From the NCBI GenBank assembly GCA_964504335.1, contig CAZDET010000005.1:83745-147744 (forward strand): a stretch of 64,000 nt of DNA, written 5' to 3'. Position 1 is the first letter of the stretch. Every line of letters begins with the position of its first letter. This document shows positions 63,798 to 64,000 of the stretch, one piece after another. The position numbers and the translations under genes were made by a program. This stretch comes from CAZDET01 sp964504335 (GTDB taxonomy: Bacteria > Bacteroidota > Bacteroidia > Chitinophagales > Saprospiraceae). The notes below the pieces were generated by a model that saw nothing but the letters and a program-made list of their open reading frames with translations, did no database searches and had not been told where the DNA came from.

Positions 63798-64000
63798 CAG
63801 AATGGTCGGCACGCTAGTTTCAGGCTTGCTTCTGTGGTGATAAGCGCGTATCTTTGCGGCACCATCCAATAGCTGCCCCCGCGGCAGCCGTTCTCACAAA
63901 ATAGCCCACGTTTTCACACGGCCGTTTCCATTGCTGGTAGCCGCGTGCGCCGCGCACGCCTGGGCTGCCTGCAGCCCTCGAGGTTGGCAGGTATGGTGGG
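63798..64000 (+). repeat. Repeat unit, copy C, with promoter; truncated by the window end
   Basis: Homologous to 19451-19670. Includes the promoter TTGC (63826-63829), 19-nt spacer, TATCTTTG (63849-63856); a 70-base segment (63881-63950) identical to 19552-19621; and the first 82 bp of the structured core (63919 on), with hairpin GGTAGCC-GCGTGC-loop-GCACGC-CTG-GGCTGCC. Hairpin 2 would lie beyond the window. Confidence 0.72.
63826..63856 (+). promoter_or_regulatory. Bacteroidota-type promoter in front of repeat copy C
   Basis: TTGC, 19 nt, TATCTTTG: the same boxes and spacing as in copy A (19497-19527), pointing into the repeat. Bases between the boxes differ in part (TTGTTAGGCG versus TTCTGTGGTG), while TAAGCGCG before the -7 box is kept. 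Confidence 0.6.

Overview
This window looks like a chromosomal segment of a moderately GC-rich (about 55% by eye), free-living member of the Bacteroidota. Evidence: two proteins end in type IX secretion (T9SS) sorting domains (one type B, one type A), a PorP/SprF-family protein follows one of them, and there are several OmpA/PD40 fusion proteins. Promoters fit the Bacteroidota pattern (TTG-like, 19 nt, TAnnTTTG) rather than sigma70 boxes, and starts mostly lack a Shine-Dalgarno sequence. A Saprospiria/Lewinella-like origin is my guess from the gene styles; 16S or a protein search would settle it. No rRNA, tRNA, CRISPR array, prophage or transposase was seen.

Layout. 1-5.3 kb: the tail of a large cytosolic protein, an HD phosphohydrolase, and a leftward group egtD-egtB (ergothioneine core), DUF427 and a wHTH/WGR-like protein, with a striking set of palindromes in front of DUF427-egtBD. 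5.5-11.6 kb: priA, an SMP-30 lactonase, a K+ channel with RCK domain, an EamA exporter, a gamma-carbonic anhydrase. 11.6-19.4 kb: a lipoprotein plus outer-membrane barrel pair, an EF-G paralogue with terminator, a class IV aminotransferase, and parA with a ribbon-helix-helix partner. 19.4-19.9 kb: a gene-free stretch with a promoter and the first copy (A) of a structured repeat. 19.9-26.7 kb: EamA, OmpH/Skp, SDR, a YehP-like VWA protein, rmlA, an HPt protein, rlmD.

26.7-33.7 kb: the RDD / SpoIIM / DUF4129 / DUF4350 / MoxR / DUF58 membrane module, tightly packed and partly overlapping. 33.7-48.4 kb: cell-surface genes: an OmpA-PD40 protein, a TPR protein, a gene-free palindrome-rich stretch, then a leftward operon of a 2376-residue T9SS adhesin-like protein, PorP/SprF, OmpA-PD40 and a radical SAM/SPASM enzyme. 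48.5-57.8 kb: gltX, polysaccharide deacetylase, an esterase-like lipoprotein with Asp replacing the nucleophile Ser, two small lipoproteins, a VIT/T9SS protein and aspS. 57.8-58.7 kb: an 839-bp gene-free stretch with a stop-proximal GT-rich tandem repeat, a 79-bp three-way-junction palindrome and repeat copy B (inverted). 58.7-64 kb: an S9 peptidase, an ALDH7-type dehydrogenase, rnhB, and repeat copy C cut by the window end.

The main candidate for something undescribed is the repeat family (copies A, B, C): a 121-bp core with two hairpins whose stems are preserved despite base changes. In the two same-strand copies the core sits in a longer unit behind an identically spaced Bacteroidota promoter, with a 70-bp stretch identical between them. 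It looks like a transcribed, dispersed structured element. Next in interest are the 58.0-kb nested palindrome, the triple-palindrome site ahead of the ergothioneine genes, the parA operator/centromere-like site, and the radical SAM gene at the end of the T9SS adhesin operon.
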